A stretch of DNA of 64,000 nucleotides from Physcomitrium patens (GCF_000002425.4 NC_037257.1:16904328-16968327); one strand, 5' to 3'. Positions 1 through 13,695 are shown, counted from the stretch's first letter. Notes: generated by a model from the sequence alone, not told the origin. A program made the numbers and translations.

Positions 1-194
1 GTTAAAAGAAAATATATTTAAGATTTATTGCTAAAATTATTAATTTTTCAAGTAATAGAAGATTATAATGAAATATATTTACATACATATATTTGGATAT
101 ATTAAAAAAACAAGAGTCTATTTAGATTTTCATAAAGTTGATTTTATTTATATGTAGAATTTAAATACGATTTTTTCCTTTTATTTTTTTATTT

Positions 195-231
<37 letters not shown>

Positions 232-822
232 AATTCAAATAAATCCAATCTTTATCATTAAAGAATAAGCACTAATACAACACAAGAGAGGAATTTATGA
301 AAACTTATTGAAGCATTATATATAAATATATATACACAAAATTTTAAAAATCATAATTATTATTTTATAAAATTTGTATTTATGAAATAAAAGATTCATC
401 CAATATAGCAAATATGAATTAAAAAAAAGTTAAAAATAAATATTGTATAATAAATATAGAAAATAGTAAATACAATACTTACTACTTACTTTTTATTACA
501 AGTGCTAAATTTTGTTTTTGGTTATATTTGTTGTATCTTATTAATAATAATAATAAAAATATTATATTTATATTGTATAAAAAGTTTCAGAATCAAAACA
601 AAGTGTGATCAATGTGTTGTCATTTATAAATAATGCACAATCACTATTCATTTTATTTTTATATACAACCATAATTTTCACATCAACTTCACAGGATTCT
701 AGAATGTGATAATAAAATTCTACTTAGTTCAAAATTTGAATACAATCATTTTAAAAACTTGACTAACTGCTACAAAACAAGAACAAACCTACAAACATAA
801 TGTTTATTATAGTGTGTGTGTG

Positions 823-857
<35 letters not shown>

Positions 858-1019
858 TTAAATTTGAAATTTTATTCAATTTTCAGAATTTAAAGATATT
901 AAGCCCAATTCACAATTATACTAACCAGTACTATAAGATATTTTTCAAAACCAACACAAAAACATTTATGCATCTTTAACATAAACACTTCTATAAAAAC
1001 TTACAACCAGCTACTGTAA
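1..1019. other. AT-rich intergenic DNA with microsatellites
   Basis: Very AT-rich sequence without a supportable ORF. It contains an (AT)n run at about 199-228 and a (TG)n-(AT)n compound run at about 812-855. I see no gene or element ends here. Confidence 0.7.
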
Positions 1020-2480
1020 TTTTATATTGAAGAAGAATTTCGATACCAAGGATGAAAATTGTGGGACTTCGCAACATACAATCCCAAGTTTCTTACGCTA
1101 CACTTGGATGAGTTTTGTTCACGCCGCATATCCTATGTCGTCCACTCAAGTCAGCAAGTTACTGTAAAGAAGCCCAGCCAACTGTAGCGGCATATGTCTA
1201 TATTAAGCTTCGAGAGCCGCTAACTCTAGGGCAGCGGCAGCAGCCGCGGCCGCGATTACTCTAGATCACGTCGCGTCGCAATGCGTCGCGGGGAGTGGGT
1301 GATCGCACGCTAGCCCGGCGCTGGGCTCGCGTGCGACGCGCTCGCGAGGGCGTTTTATTTTAAGTAATGGGGACAGATCCACAAAACAATTGCATTCCAC
1401 CCGATTCATCGCATGCGACCATCCATGCCACTCTGGTCGAATCGGCAATCGCGGTACCCAGAGGGTTCGGGAAACCTCAAAATGAGAGTTGCCCAAGTTG
1501 CTTGCAAAAGCAGTCGTTGCCCGCCCCATTCATCACACACCACGCCGCATTGGCTGACATGATCACAGTCTGGCGTTGTTTACCTGCCTCTCAAAGGGGA
1601 TGTGGACGAGGTTCCGGGTGGTCGTGGGTGCAATGACTTGCGTGGCGTAGTGGTGTGCACTTTGCTCGTGGCATCCTTGGATTCGGATTTTGGTTTTGCA
1701 AGCGTAGTAGTCTGTACTTGTGGGTTTTACGTTGCGGGGGTGGATGAGTCATTTGGCTCGCTTCACTGAAAGGTAGCTTGGGATGGTCGGAGCTTGTAGG
1801 AGAGTTTTTGACGGTTTATTTTTTAATCTGCCCGGCATTTTTTAATAGAAGGGGTGCTTGCCTGAGTGTTGTAATGGTTGTTGTGAGTGGAGTGGCTGAG
1901 AGGATTCTTGGTTGTTTTGGGTCGTCGTGACGGGGATGAGAAATTGTGGTTTAAGCCGCAGCTGACGTAAGGGAGGAGTTTCTGAAAAATACTGTATTGA
2001 TCTCGATTTGAAAGGTTTCACGCATCTCTTAAAATAAGAACGACCGTGTTGAGGTGCTCTTATTGAAGCCCGTGGGATCAAGGTTTAGGGTTACGGGGGT
2101 GCGGACTGCGGGGTGATTGATTTTCGTGGTACTCTGTAGATTTCATTTCGGTGTCGAATATTGTGGTAATCTGGAGGCCAAGATGAGATGTTTTAGCCGA
2201 GTTTGATCTCACACTGAGATCTTGTGAGAATTATGTCACACTTCTGATTGAATTGAGTTCTCATGCACAAGCCTGGGCGTAATTCGGATTTGCATTCCTA
2301 GCGAGGTGGGGGGTGAAAGTACACGCTGAGACGGATCTTGCATGTTGAGGAGTTACGGGAACATAGTTGAGATATAGTGAAAGGTTCCGTGATTTGTTCT
2401 CTTTCGGGGTGTGAAATTTCTTCATAGGATTATTGAAGAAGTGAACATACTTTTGAGTTACAGCACCCCAGCGGTCTTTC
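1020..2480 (+). promoter_or_regulatory. Promoter and leader region of the KMS1/VMP1-like gene
   Basis: Base composition shifts sharply from AT-rich to GC-rich at about 1020, with a CpG-dense patch at about 1205-1345, as expected at a plant gene start. Short ORFs here run on both strands without family resemblance and look like chance. The sequence next to the coding start (about 1640-2480) is of mixed composition and could be untranslated leader, possibly with a leader intron. I cannot place the transcription start or splice sites from sequence alone. Confidence 0.45.
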
Positions 2481-3878
2481 ATGGGGATTAAAGTCAACAA
2501 AAACACGGACGCTATGCAACTAGACAACAGTGAGGCGGCTGAATCTGATGCCAATCGTATTCCTTACCAAAACGTAGTCAACTCAGATTCCCCTGTAGCT
2601 CTACCCAATGCCTTGGAAAAAATTATGCAGCTGCCGCAAGTCTCGGAGCTGAAGCGGACCCACACATTGCAACGAGAGAAATTAGGTCTCTCTAAGCAAC
2701 CAATTGAGACCACGAGATTCGCTGTTCTCTCCTTATTGAATCAATGGAGACTTCTGTGGATCCATGTGCTTAGCCACCATCTTCGCTTTGTAGCTGCAGG
2801 GTTTATCTCGATTGCAATTATCATTGCATTGGTCATTGTTGATGGTCCGCACGAATACTACGTGAGAAAGGCAATTGCGTACGCCAGATTTGTCGTCTGG
2901 TGGATAGGTCTCGGAGTTGCGTCGTCAATAGGCTTCGGATCCGGCCTCCATACGTTTGTCTTGTACCTTGGCCCGCACATCGCCACGTTTGCAATGAAGG
3001 CTGCGCAATGCGGTCGCGTGGATTTCAAAACCGTGCCTTACGACACACCGCAGTGGGGATTTCCGGCTTCCTGGCAACACAAGGAATGCTCCGACTTGGG
3101 TGAGCCTATGTTTCCCCGTCTCTCAACAAATGGGTTGGAGGTTTACGTGATCCCAATTTTCCAGATGCTGGTCCAAGTGCAACTGGAAGCCATCTTGTGG
3201 GGGATGGGTACTGCTATTGGCGAGCTGCCGCCCTACTTCGTCTCACGCGCTGCAAGGCTATCTGGGGAGAAAGTAAAGGAGCTTGAAGAGCTTGTTAACA
3301 TGCCGCAAGAGCAGGACCATCAGAGCATCTTCAATCGCTTCAAAGTATGGGGTCTTAAGAGATTCTCGGAGCTAGGATTTTTTGCAATCCTCACCTTCGC
3401 ATCTGTTCCGAACCCTCTCTTCGACCTCGCAGGACTGATGTGCGGCCACTTCCTGGTCCCGTTTTGGAAATTCTTCATGGCCACTTTCATAGGAAAAGCC
3501 ATAATTAAGACACATATCCAGACGGTCGTAGTGATTCTGGCGTGCAACCCCCACGTTCTAGAAGCACTGGAGGCAGGACTAGCTTGGGTTATTGGTCAAT
3601 TTCCATTCTTGAGCAGTCATTATCCGCGCATCATGGCTGCTGTGGGCACAGCCAAGGAAAAATTCTCCCGTTACAATGTGGGCGATGCCGAGGCGGCCAA
3701 GGCGGGTTTCAATTTCGGCTTTTTGTGGAATACTGTTGTGCAGCTGATGATGGCGGGTTTTGTTGCGTCAATCATCACAGCCACTGCACAGGGATATTTG
3801 ATGGAGCGGCAGAAACATGAGGTGACAGCTCTCGTTGAGAGACTGAATAGCAAGATGGACGAAGACTTGGACAGATGA
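2481..3878 (+). CDS. KMS1: KMS1/VMP1-like endomembrane protein (VTT/DedA-type SNARE-associated family)
   Basis: Encodes 465 residues matching plant KILLING ME SLOWLY 1 and animal vacuole membrane protein 1. These are ER/Golgi multi-spanning proteins needed for early secretion and, in animals, autophagosome formation and lipid scrambling. Seen directly: a hydrophilic N-terminus of about 95 residues; hydrophobic segments at about 101-121, 133-174, 221-257, 298-355 and 411-437; the block GSGLHTFVLYLGPHI at about 153-167; GELPPYF at about 247-253; and the VTT-type core SVPNPLFDLAGLMCG at about 308-322 followed by GKAIIKTHIQT. Length is close to the roughly 415-residue Arabidopsis protein, with a longer N-terminus. 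The frame is open from ATG to TGA without an intron, which is unusual for this family in seed plants as I recall it. Start choice: first ATG of the frame, with G at +4 but T at -3. Identification is firm; intactness suggests a functional gene. Confidence 0.93.
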   Translation: MGIKVNKNTDAMQLDNSEAAESDANRIPYQNVVNSDSPVALPNALEKIMQLPQVSELKRTHTLQREKLGLSKQPIETTRFAVLSLLNQWRLLWIHVLSHHLRFVAAGFISIAIIIALVIVDGPHEYYVRKAIAYARFVVWWIGLGVASSIGFGSGLHTFVLYLGPHIATFAMKAAQCGRVDFKTVPYDTPQWGFPASWQHKECSDLGEPMFPRLSTNGLEVYVIPIFQMLVQVQLEAILWGMGTAIGELPPYFVSRAARLSGEKVKELEELVNMPQEQDHQSIFNRFKVWGLKRFSELGFFAILTFASVPNPLFDLAGLMCGHFLVPFWKFFMATFIGKAIIKTHIQTVVVILACNPHVLEALEAGLAWVIGQFPFLSSHYPRIMAAVGTAKEKFSRYNVGDAEAAKAGFNFGFLWNTVVQLMMAGFVASIITATAQGYLMERQKHEVTALVERLNSKMDEDLDR

Positions 3879-4860
3879 TGACTTCGTGTAACCCATAGGC
3901 TAGAGAAGTTTGTACAGATTCCAAGCCAAGACCTTCTTATAGTCGCGACTGTGCTCTTGACAATGGCTGCTAGAGTTCTTTTGCAGAGTCACAGTTCATT
4001 CATCCGAGAGGAAAATACCTCTTGAAAGTAGGATCAAATTGATCCTTCCATTTCTTTGGTTGGTAATTTGGTAGACAGGTTAATTTGGCGAGATGTGCCG
4101 CATTTTCTTTAATGACTTCTCTGGCTAGGATGATTGTCTTCGATCTCTTTACTTGAGGTGATAGCTAGTTGCAATGCCCAGTTGGAGATCATTTTTATAT
4201 TTAAAACACTAGGAACGGAACGTCTTTCAATTGTTCATTGCCGTGGCTTCAATTGTTGCTTTCATCCTTAATTGTTGGTGAAGCAAGGGCTCATGGTTCA
4301 GAGAGTAGGATTGATTTGGGGTTTCTACCTGCAGAGTTCTCGAGGTACAATGTTGTGAGTGTCTCATTATCGGCATTTATATCTTGCACGTCTTAATTAG
4401 GTCTGTTATGAAACAGTGAAAGTGCTCGTCTTTTGTTGGTAGATCGACTTTACTTTCCTGCAGGTGGATATTGCTCAATGCCTGCATTTAGAGATTTCTT
4501 CTCAATGGTATGATTAGGATAATTTGCTTATTTCTTTTGCTCTCCTATGGTTATGTAGTATAAGAATTAGGTGTAAACATGCAATATCCTTTAGCTGGCT
4601 CATTGCCAGTTAATGATCACTTGCATCGATTGTAGTGTATCCTAACAAATCAATTTTTTAATCTTGTTTGATAGTTAGAATTGAACTCCTTGGCTGTTAA
4701 ATACTGCAGATTTGAATTCATTAAGTTGTTTGCCAGTCAATATGTACTATTGAAGACATGTTTTTTGGGATGTATGTGTCTCAACATGGCTGTGATCTGC
4801 ATAATTAGATATGTTTGGCAAATGTTATGCTGTAGTATTGCTTGAAAGACTGGTGATGGA
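3879..4860 (+). other. 3' flank of the KMS1-like gene
   Basis: Intermediate base composition and T-rich stretches, without a convincing ORF on either strand. It probably holds the 3' untranslated region, but I cannot fix a polyadenylation site. Confidence 0.4.
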
Positions 4861-4989
4861 GTCCACTATTGAATTACAAATAAAAAAAGTGGCATTGCAA
4901 TCAGTCACCATTCAGAGACCATTGACTAATTTGGATAAGGCTGACAATAAAGTTGTGGACATTTCTGGAAAGTAGATGGTCTAGATACA

Positions 4990-7050
4990 AATGCAAAATA
5001 TAAACCATGATAATGTATCCTCAAACCTTGATCATCACAGCAACCTCCATCAATTCAATCATCACAAGTGTCTTAATGTAATCTTTGACTTGCTTTCTCA
5101 TGGTGGAATAAACCATTATTCCAGTAATATCCTCAACATGGCAATTTACATTGTCAGGTGGAAGTAGACATAAAATATTTGATGAGTACAAGGATTCCAG
5201 TGCAATCCTTCTAGAGAACTCCTAAGAAAGCCAATTGTCAGAAATTTTTATCACAAATGGTAGCCACAAGCCATGTTACCATGTGATGTATCAGAGCATC
5301 TACCCCACTGAGCTGTTCCTGGTCCATTCCATCAAAACTAACCCAAATCTGCTCTCTTGTTTCATGAGGCACCTGTCCTTTGAGGCCCATGATAATTAAA
5401 TTATGGACATGGCAAGACTTGAAGTTTTCAACTCAGGTATAAACACAGACATTATCTATCTTTGTGGACAAAAGCAATTCTGAAGACTTTGACATGTTAA
5501 AACTAAATTATAGAGTACCCACATATGATATTACAGCAACAACCGTACAAAGTCAGTAGGTCTGCAGAGGAATATAGATTAGCCTGGACTCATTGTCACA
5601 GACTCTGGAAAATCAATGGTCTGAAGAAGAATGAATGGATACATGTCAAGGTAAATAGAATACCAAGAACCTGCAAAATTAAACAGATACAAGACATGAC
5701 AGTTTAAAGTGAGAATAAACAATATACAAGACATATACTTGATCAAAATGGTGCCATGAAACCAGGGAGTCCATGGTGAAAGAGAATGGGGACACAGGAC
5801 TCTTCAAAACATTGGTTGCCTTCATTGAATTTTACAATCATTGGTGTAAATGCCAGATTGATGGAACTTCAAAACAAAGTAGGTCTACTAGAAATAATTT
5901 CTTGTAGCTCTACTCATCTCAATTCCTTGAAAAATTAAGCAAATGTCCATTTCACCACCACCCAACATGGTTACCAAACCTGCTTTTGCATGCTGCTGCA
6001 TTACTTCTCCTGTGGGGAGAACAATAAGAGCGCAAACTTTAGTGACATTATTAGTATCATCTAACCTAGAACAAAACACACGCGGGATATTTCTTGGTTT
6101 GGAAGAGAGCATCATTTGTTGTAGCTCCTGGTTGCTGGTAAAATTTCCTGAGAAGCTAATCACTTGAATCAGGATGAGCACTTGATAGTCTTTCATTAAA
6201 TGACACAAACTCACTTGGAACTGTTTATAAATTGTACATGAACCTGAGTTCTCAGTACTCAAAATTGTTGCCTATTTAGACAGTCTTCATCTAAATCAGA
6301 CTGTACACTTGTTTCAAATGGTTGAACGCAACTGATGTAATTGTCCTCCACCAGTTCTCACTTCGTGAGAGGCTCCAAGTACATTTCAATTACCTTCTCC
6401 TCCCTTGGGCATCTGTATAGAAGACAATCATAACTTAAAGCACTTGAAGAACTTGATGGAGAAAATTTTATGCTTTCCTTCACCAAACAATTCAGAGACA
6501 GTATGCAAACAATTGGTAGTCATATACTCTACACCTTCACTAAGCACATGGAGCTGCACATTAAATCAAGTCGAAGAAAAGTGACTAAACTTAAGAGTGC
6601 TCACAGGTCAAGAGCAAAAAAATAATTTTGTAATCAATCATTAGAATGTGGACAGAAGTACATGGTTTAGAATACTACTGCAATTACGACAAATGCTCTT
6701 TTGAACAAAAAAAGGGTTTGATGTAAATAAAATGGAATGAGTGCAAGACTACAACCTTAAAATCAACATTTGAAAAAGATCAAAACTCTTGTCTATAGTT
6801 CACTTGTTGAAGTTGTGGAAGTCCACGAACTTATATGAAACGGATCACAGAAAGGTGGTATAAATGCTGGCAGAGGAGGAAGGTCTGCCAAGGGAGGTAG
6901 TTTGCTTGGCAGAGGCAAAGGATGCAACAAAGGAATTCTAGGCTTAAAATGCTTTCTTATTCCCATGGCATTTTCCTTTTTGCCATTCAACTTGTTCCCA
7001 AGAAAAGACATACACAGGAAAAAAAAATAAAGTCCAGCGATATACATGTC
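4990..7050 (-). pseudogene. Unrecognised, apparently decayed minus-strand coding region
   Basis: Three minus-strand stretches have protein-like composition amid stops. About 7047-6793 is proline-rich at its end (PLPLPSKLPPLADLPPLPAF). About 6262-5888 includes KVCALIVLPTGEVMQQHAK followed by GLVTMLGGGEMDICLIFQG. About 5390-5250 reads SFDGMDQEQLSGVDALIHHM. They are collinear and could be exons of one decayed gene. Weak resemblance of the middle piece to CA(V/L)I-LP segments in some regulatory-protein domains is not enough to name a family. Many sites look like C-to-T or G-to-A derivatives. It could also be a live gene with introns I cannot resolve. Confidence 0.25.
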
Positions 7051-7059
7051 CTATGCACC

Positions 7060-10000
7060 ACCATGTTACTATTGCCTAAACATTCACATACCTAAATTAA
7101 GAGTTACTAATGACAATAAGTAATGCTAGAGAAAAGTGAATATAAACAAATACTACTGCCCTTGTCTCTCCTAGTACTTCTTATATTTCATTATATTTAG
7201 TTTGTCTCAACTTCATTCCATTTTCTATGTTGATTTTCTCACTCTAAATTATTATATTCATTCCAACTCTACTTCATTGTTCTATGCTTAATGCTACTCT
7301 AAATTACTATATTTAGTCAATTTGAACTCTACTTTTGCATGTCCAATCCAACTACAAATTATCATGTTTACCATAATAAATGTGATTCCAAATACAATCC
7401 ATATCAACAAAACTACATAGTTTGGTATCTACTCTTCAATAAGACTTGATTCAAATTCTAGTGACTTCAAACAAGGAAGAGCCAACCTTTAGAGCAAGCA
7501 TCAATTCCTCAAGTTGAATAAATGCTATCATTTTTAAGCACTTGTGATATATACTTTTATCCATATTAAATAGCGCATAAAATAGAAATTAACTTCATTG
7601 TCTCTTTGTAGAGAGCAATATACATTTGGACTTTGAAACAAGAGCTGATTGAAGAGTTGAGTATCACATCAATATAATTTGCAAGTAGATGATATTAAAG
7701 AATATCTTCATACATATATCAAAATATTTTGGATATTTACATCTATAGTTCTACTAAAAGTGCTACTTTGTATATTAACTACCAAATTTTTTTCAGCATA
7801 GTACTCAACAATTCTTTTAACAAATACAACAAAAAAATATTCAAGATATTCTAAAAAGATAAAGAAGATACAATGCAAAGATGACACTTCTTTTTTACTT
7901 ATACTTGTTATTGTGATATTTTTACATTCAAAAGATACATCATATTTCTTCAATTGAAAGAGATTGGTTAAATTTTGGACGACAACATAGCTAATCCATA
8001 GAGCTCTAAAATTTAAAATAGCTAAGTTTTTACATCAAAGAAATAATGGCAAAAACTTGCCATAATAACAATGGTCACAAGTTGTGACTATATAATCTTT
8101 AATGCAGCAATTGATGCTCAATTATATTTATTTACATCTTGCATTAGAAATTCTTTGTAAGTAGTTCACATTTTGTTAATTAGATTAGATATTAACTAAG
8201 CATTTTTTCTATACAAAGTATTACTTAGAATTTTTTTCAGAATTACAATCATATGGCTCTATCATATGCTAATATTGTGTATTTCAACATGTCGCTTAGA
8301 CTCTTAGTTAACAAAGAAGATGCCACTATAGTTGATGTCGATAAGAAAATCCTTGTAGAATCCACCTAAAAGCAATGTAAGATTTTATTGATCAATCACA
8401 CCAAATCAAAAGAAGGAAAACAATTGTTAGAAGGTATGATATAGAATTATGTTGGCTTTCTCATCAAAAAAGATAAGAAATAGATCCATGTTATAGAAAG
8501 CAAGGTAGCAACTAAGAAACACTTTTTGAAGGATGACTTAATTGTTGCCAATTTTATAAGTGAAAAACTTATTCCTCTAAGATTTTTGGTATGGCTAACT
8601 TCTTTGAATGTAGATCTAAGAGACAAAAATGTAGTGGCAAGTGATAACATAGAATAGGGATTCTTTTATATAAAGGCATCTAGTAAAGATGTGACTTTAC
8701 AAGTTTTAGTGCTTATCTTTTATTAATTTGCAAGAATCATATATATATTTTAATCATAAATATCTCATTTTGATTCCAATATATATCAAGGTATGTTGGT
8801 TTATACTTGAATTACTTTAAAACATATGTCTTAGCACTTTTATGTGTTGCATCAAAAGTTACAACAACCTTGATAAAATATTAGTGGTAGATGTAAACTC
8901 TAATATATTTGTAAAACCATAATTTTGTATAGTCCTTAATAGTAGTAAAGATTAAGAGACTGAAATTGAAATTGAAGATTATTAGATCTAAAAATTAATT
9001 TCTATCATATTTGACTATATTCACCTCCATATTAGGTGAAAATTTTGTCTAGATATAAATCATAAGGTTAGATCTTGTTTCCATTGGCTAAGAGCAATTT
9101 AACATAAGACAAATGAAAATTGACTTCATAGCATTGGTAATAATAATCATAAGAGAAATCAAGGAATAATATACTTGTCTCATGCGATAAAAAATACTAT
9201 ATTAAAAAAGTCGATTACAAACATAGATAGATTTATTTTAATAGGAGAAAAAAATAAAGAGATAATCAAAACTTTATCATAAAATTTTGACACTCAGTTC
9301 TTGAAAACACATACACCTTTCAATTCCAAACCAATTGGAATATTTTTGCAACATAATACAATAATATTATTATATCATTTCATTTAAGCTTTGTAGTTGG
9401 CGAGGCAATGCCAACCAAGGCTGGGCTTGTACATAAAATTCCATCTTATTTTAAGATCTTTGCTATTTATATTTTTCTAAATTATAATTCTATAATTAAC
9501 TATCAATTCTCTCTTATAATGAATGGAGGCTAAGACTTCTCTACGGGCCTTAAAATATTTCAGCACAACTTTTTCTTGACTCATAATCTTAATTCCAATA
9601 TTGAGAACCACATAACTAATTATACATATGATGGAGATTAGAATACCAATCATAGTATTGTCATATTCCAAACATAGGTTCTTTCTACCTCAAAAATCAT
9701 AAGTCCATTCTTCCATTGTATACCAAACAAAGAGATAGAAGAATCAAAATACATCCCTTTTTTACTTTCTATGGAGAATAATTGAGAGCCTTTCTTATTA
9801 TTCTTACTTAAATTCTTAGTGAAGCAAGGAACGTTGATTCACTTATCATCAAATTTAGAAACAAGAATTCAACCACCTCTCATTGACTTCAACATCAACA
9901 TTGTTTTTTTTTTTTGAAGAGGTATCTATGGCCTTGGCATATATATTGATCAATTAAAGCAAGACTGAAACCAACTAGCTAAAATTTTCTAAACTATTGA

Positions 10001-12487
10001 ACATGAAATTCAATACTTTAGACTTTCTATGGAATCAAATCTATAATAGAAGTCTAATGGAAGTAACAAGCAAAGCTTGAAGTATCCTCTAATGGCTTCT
10101 TCTTTCAAAAATTATAAAGAATAATTGATTACAAGAAAGCTCTATGAATCACAATACCATCCACTTTTATGTTTCTTAAATCTATTATATTCAATTTTTA
10201 TAATTTAAATAATAGTTACAAAATAAATAGAATTTAGAATTTCATAAAAAAATAGACAAGAATATAGATGTAATAATATTACATAAATATAAATTATGTA
10301 ATGATTGTGCCAAAGATATTGGCCAATCTCTATACATGTGGTGTGACAATGGCTAACCAAAGCCATCTCTAGCTACAATATTAACAATTTAGAGGGACTT
10401 GACAAAAATGGGTTGTATAAGCTTATTGCTAATAAACATCTTTTTTTCATTATTAGTAGTAAAACAATCATGCATAACTACACTATTTGAATCTGATTTA
10501 GTTGCTTCTTAAGAAGAGATCTTAGCATTCTCAATATTTGTAAGTATAACTATTTCAATTTAAAGACAACCTTATAAAAAAAGCTATATATTGGATTATC
10601 CTTTGACTGCTATTGGTAGGCAAGCAAAAACTTCAACATGGTAGAATGGCCACAAAACAATTCATCTTACTACAATCAATTCTTATTTGATTGTAAAAAA
10701 CTTGAATATAAATAATTCAAAGCACATCTTTAATTCTTTGACATCTTCAAATTCTATGGCAGGATACTCTTTTTGTTAGATAATAGATGATGAGACAAAT
10801 ATAAAATCATAGGGAGGCTGAAATGCTAATATATCTCAAAGAAGCAAAGCTGAAGCCTCCATAAAATAGTATACAACTATATGATTTTAGGCAACAACAC
10901 TATGTCCAACTACTTGTCCATGCAAATGAACCTAGTTCTTTATGAATGAAGCACTAAGGTAAGGTTGCTACAAAATGAATACTTGATTTTTAGTTGACTA
11001 AGCCATAAAAAAGGCAATGCTTAGAATTTAGACAAAATCACAATAAGCATTGTCAATCTTCTTCACTCAATTCCAAAAATTTATTTGATAGTATAAAACT
11101 AGATTGATTAAAAATAGCCAAAACATAAGTATCACTACAAAACAACCTAGTAAACAAAGTTCTTTAAATGTAAGAAGATTACTACTACAATTCATAAATT
11201 ATAATTGTATATCATAAGGAAGAGGGATAATGACTTTGAAGCTATTTTTGATAGAAGAATAAAAAAAATTCTATGATAAAATAATTCTTTTCAACAATCA
11301 AAAAGAAATCAATTCAATATATTATATTTAAATTCAAAAGTCAAAAAAATGATCAAATTATGGACAACTCAACTATTACCGCCAAATGCTTTGTTTATTG
11401 CTCAAAACTATATTACAATAAGATTAGACATATAAACTCTATATAAATTGAACATAAGATCTTCAAGGCCCTATCAGCTAATATGACACCACTCATGGTA
11501 TTTTTTCTCTATAAGCCCTTATTGAAATTAGAACTATATAATGCAACATAACCCAAATATTGTCGTATGGCTAGAGATTGTGTTCTTGGCCCAAATGGCA
11601 TAACAATCAATGAGTTTGTGGAGTAATGAGATATCTTAGATGAAGAATATTCTTAAATAGTTGGTACAACCTCCACTAAGAGGGTTACTTCCCTACAAGC
11701 ATAACCAATGCATTGATCACTTTGCTATACAAAAGAAGACATAAAAAACTCCTTAAGAATTAATGATCTATTATGCTATTCAATGTGGCATACAAAATAT
11801 TTACAAAGGTACTTCAAAAATAATTCTAAGACCACATTGGTGGTAATATCAACCACAACCAAAGTACCTTTCTTTCAAACATCTTTATCTTGGATAATAT
11901 ATTTGTTTATCCATAAGACCTTAATTCAGATGAATAATTCTCAATAAGATGTCATCTTTCTTAAACTAAATTTTTTCAATGCATATAATAAAAAAAATTA
12001 AAAATTCTTATTCATTGCTATAAAAAAAATATAATTCTTTTAAGAATTCATAAATATGGTCAAATTCACCTTTATTAGAATAAAAGTAATGATTAATATC
12101 AATGGCTAAAGAATTGCTTTCTTTTCTATCTTTCAAGAAATATGCCATAATTATCTTGTACATCTTTACATATTTTTGATAGTGAGAGAAGCCTTCAATG
12201 CTAAGGTCCAGCAATCTTATCAAGTATAATAGATCAAGGAAGTAAACTTATCAAGATCAACAACATAAAAAAATCATCTTAGAATATGTAAATGATATTT
12301 CTTTTATAATAAAAATAAAGAAAAATTCTATCACCAACCTTATGAAGATCTTTGCTACATTCAATAAAGCCTCCAGTTTAGTCTTTAATTATTCAAAATA
12401 TAGAACATACTAGATTGATAAAAAATACCCTTCTTCCAACTTTCTTTTCCTTGGTATAGATATAATATTATGATTGAATTTGGATAG
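7060..12487. other. AT-rich DNA without a supported gene
   Basis: About 5.4 kb at very low GC. Short open stretches (for example about 8447-8650, 9477-9671 and 12008-12223, all minus) have low-complexity translations and no recognisable motif. Plus-strand sequence at about 8480-8700 is protein-like between stops but unrecognised. Much of it may be old repeat DNA eroded by cytosine deamination. Confidence 0.5.
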
Positions 12488-12694
12488 TTTAGAATAGGTA
12501 AATAAACTTTGTCGTAAGTTACTAGTTGATTATTGACAACCTTGAGAATTAGACTGATGGTTAGGTAGTTTAGCTAGTAATAATAGGTTGTTAGTAGAAT
12601 AAATGGTTAAGAATTCAAAGGATCATAACCTTTGGAATCCATTGGCCAACGGATCATCTTTTTGGTAGGATAAATAGGTTGAGGAAAGAGAGAA

Positions 12695-12798
12695 GCCGAG
12701 AGCCAAATTGAGAGTTGTAAGCCAAGAGCCAGACTGAGAGTCGTAAGCTGAGAACCAAACTCAGAGTCGTAAGTCCAGAGTCAGACTGAGAGTCATAA
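12695..12798 (+). repeat. Four tandem 26-bp units in the 5' LTR of element E
   Basis: Units start at about 12695, 12721, 12747 and 12773. Each has the pattern of a gag(a)gcca core, then a gagagtcgtaa-like end. The 3' LTR has one unit near 16757, which accounts for most of the 75-bp length difference between the LTRs. Confidence 0.8.
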
Positions 12799-13695
12799 GC
12801 TAAGATAAGCTTGGTGCTACCTCTTTGTTTTCTTTATTATTTGCTTATGAAGAATGGTGATTGAGAGAAGTATTATTGAATTGATAATTATAGAATGGAT
12901 TATGGGTTAAATTAAGATGAAAGTAGTAAGCCTTGGTATTTTGTAGTTTGATATTTGATTTCAGATAGCCAGAATACAGTCAATTGTGACACTAACAAAT
13001 CCAATTTATATAACCAGTCTTTTTCCATGTTTGAATCTATCTTTGTTAATTCATTTGCTTTGGTCTATTGAAGCTTGAATACAACGAGAACAACATTTTG
13101 GCACCACTGCCGGGGAAATAATAACAATATGAAATGTTAGAAACTGATTGTATGGGAGATGGAATTGTATGTTGAATGAGAACATGAGAAGAACCAGTTT
13201 TAGGATTACAAATATGAGAGTTATAATTCAAGGCAGTATTGATTTTGTAAAAAAGAATGAAAGATTATGAGTGATAATCACGAGGGGGAGGATTATCAAA
13301 GATATAATCGACAAGCGAAAGAAAGATAAGAGTAATTACGCATAAGAAATAGCCTACAAAAATGACAAAAAGGAATTGCAGGTCTAAGAAAAACCAAAAG
13401 AAGAAAAATTCAGATTCAAATAGTAAGGAGACTAGTATGGTGGTTGGACTCTGATCCCGATCACCATATATCATCGGCTTCGAGAAAGTTTTATGAATAG
13501 CAAGATGTTTGCGGGAGAATTCGTAGAGTCCTATTATAGCCGGATCGCGGATATACTTTGTAAATGGTCAAATAATCAAATGCCAAATGCGTCTATATTT
13601 TCGATATTAATTAACAGTTTGCATCCACCAAAATTGAAAATGTTTGTAAAAGAGGCTCGACTAGCTACGGTAGAGGCATTGTTGGTACGATGTCG

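Noticed and set aside
199-228. (AT)n runs here, near 830 and near 44090 as cruciform or replication signals
   Set aside because: They are ordinary AT microsatellites in AT-rich DNA without other support.
1266-1636. ORFs in the GC-rich patch upstream of KMS1
   Set aside because: Open on both strands with no family likeness; long frames are expected by chance in CpG-rich DNA.
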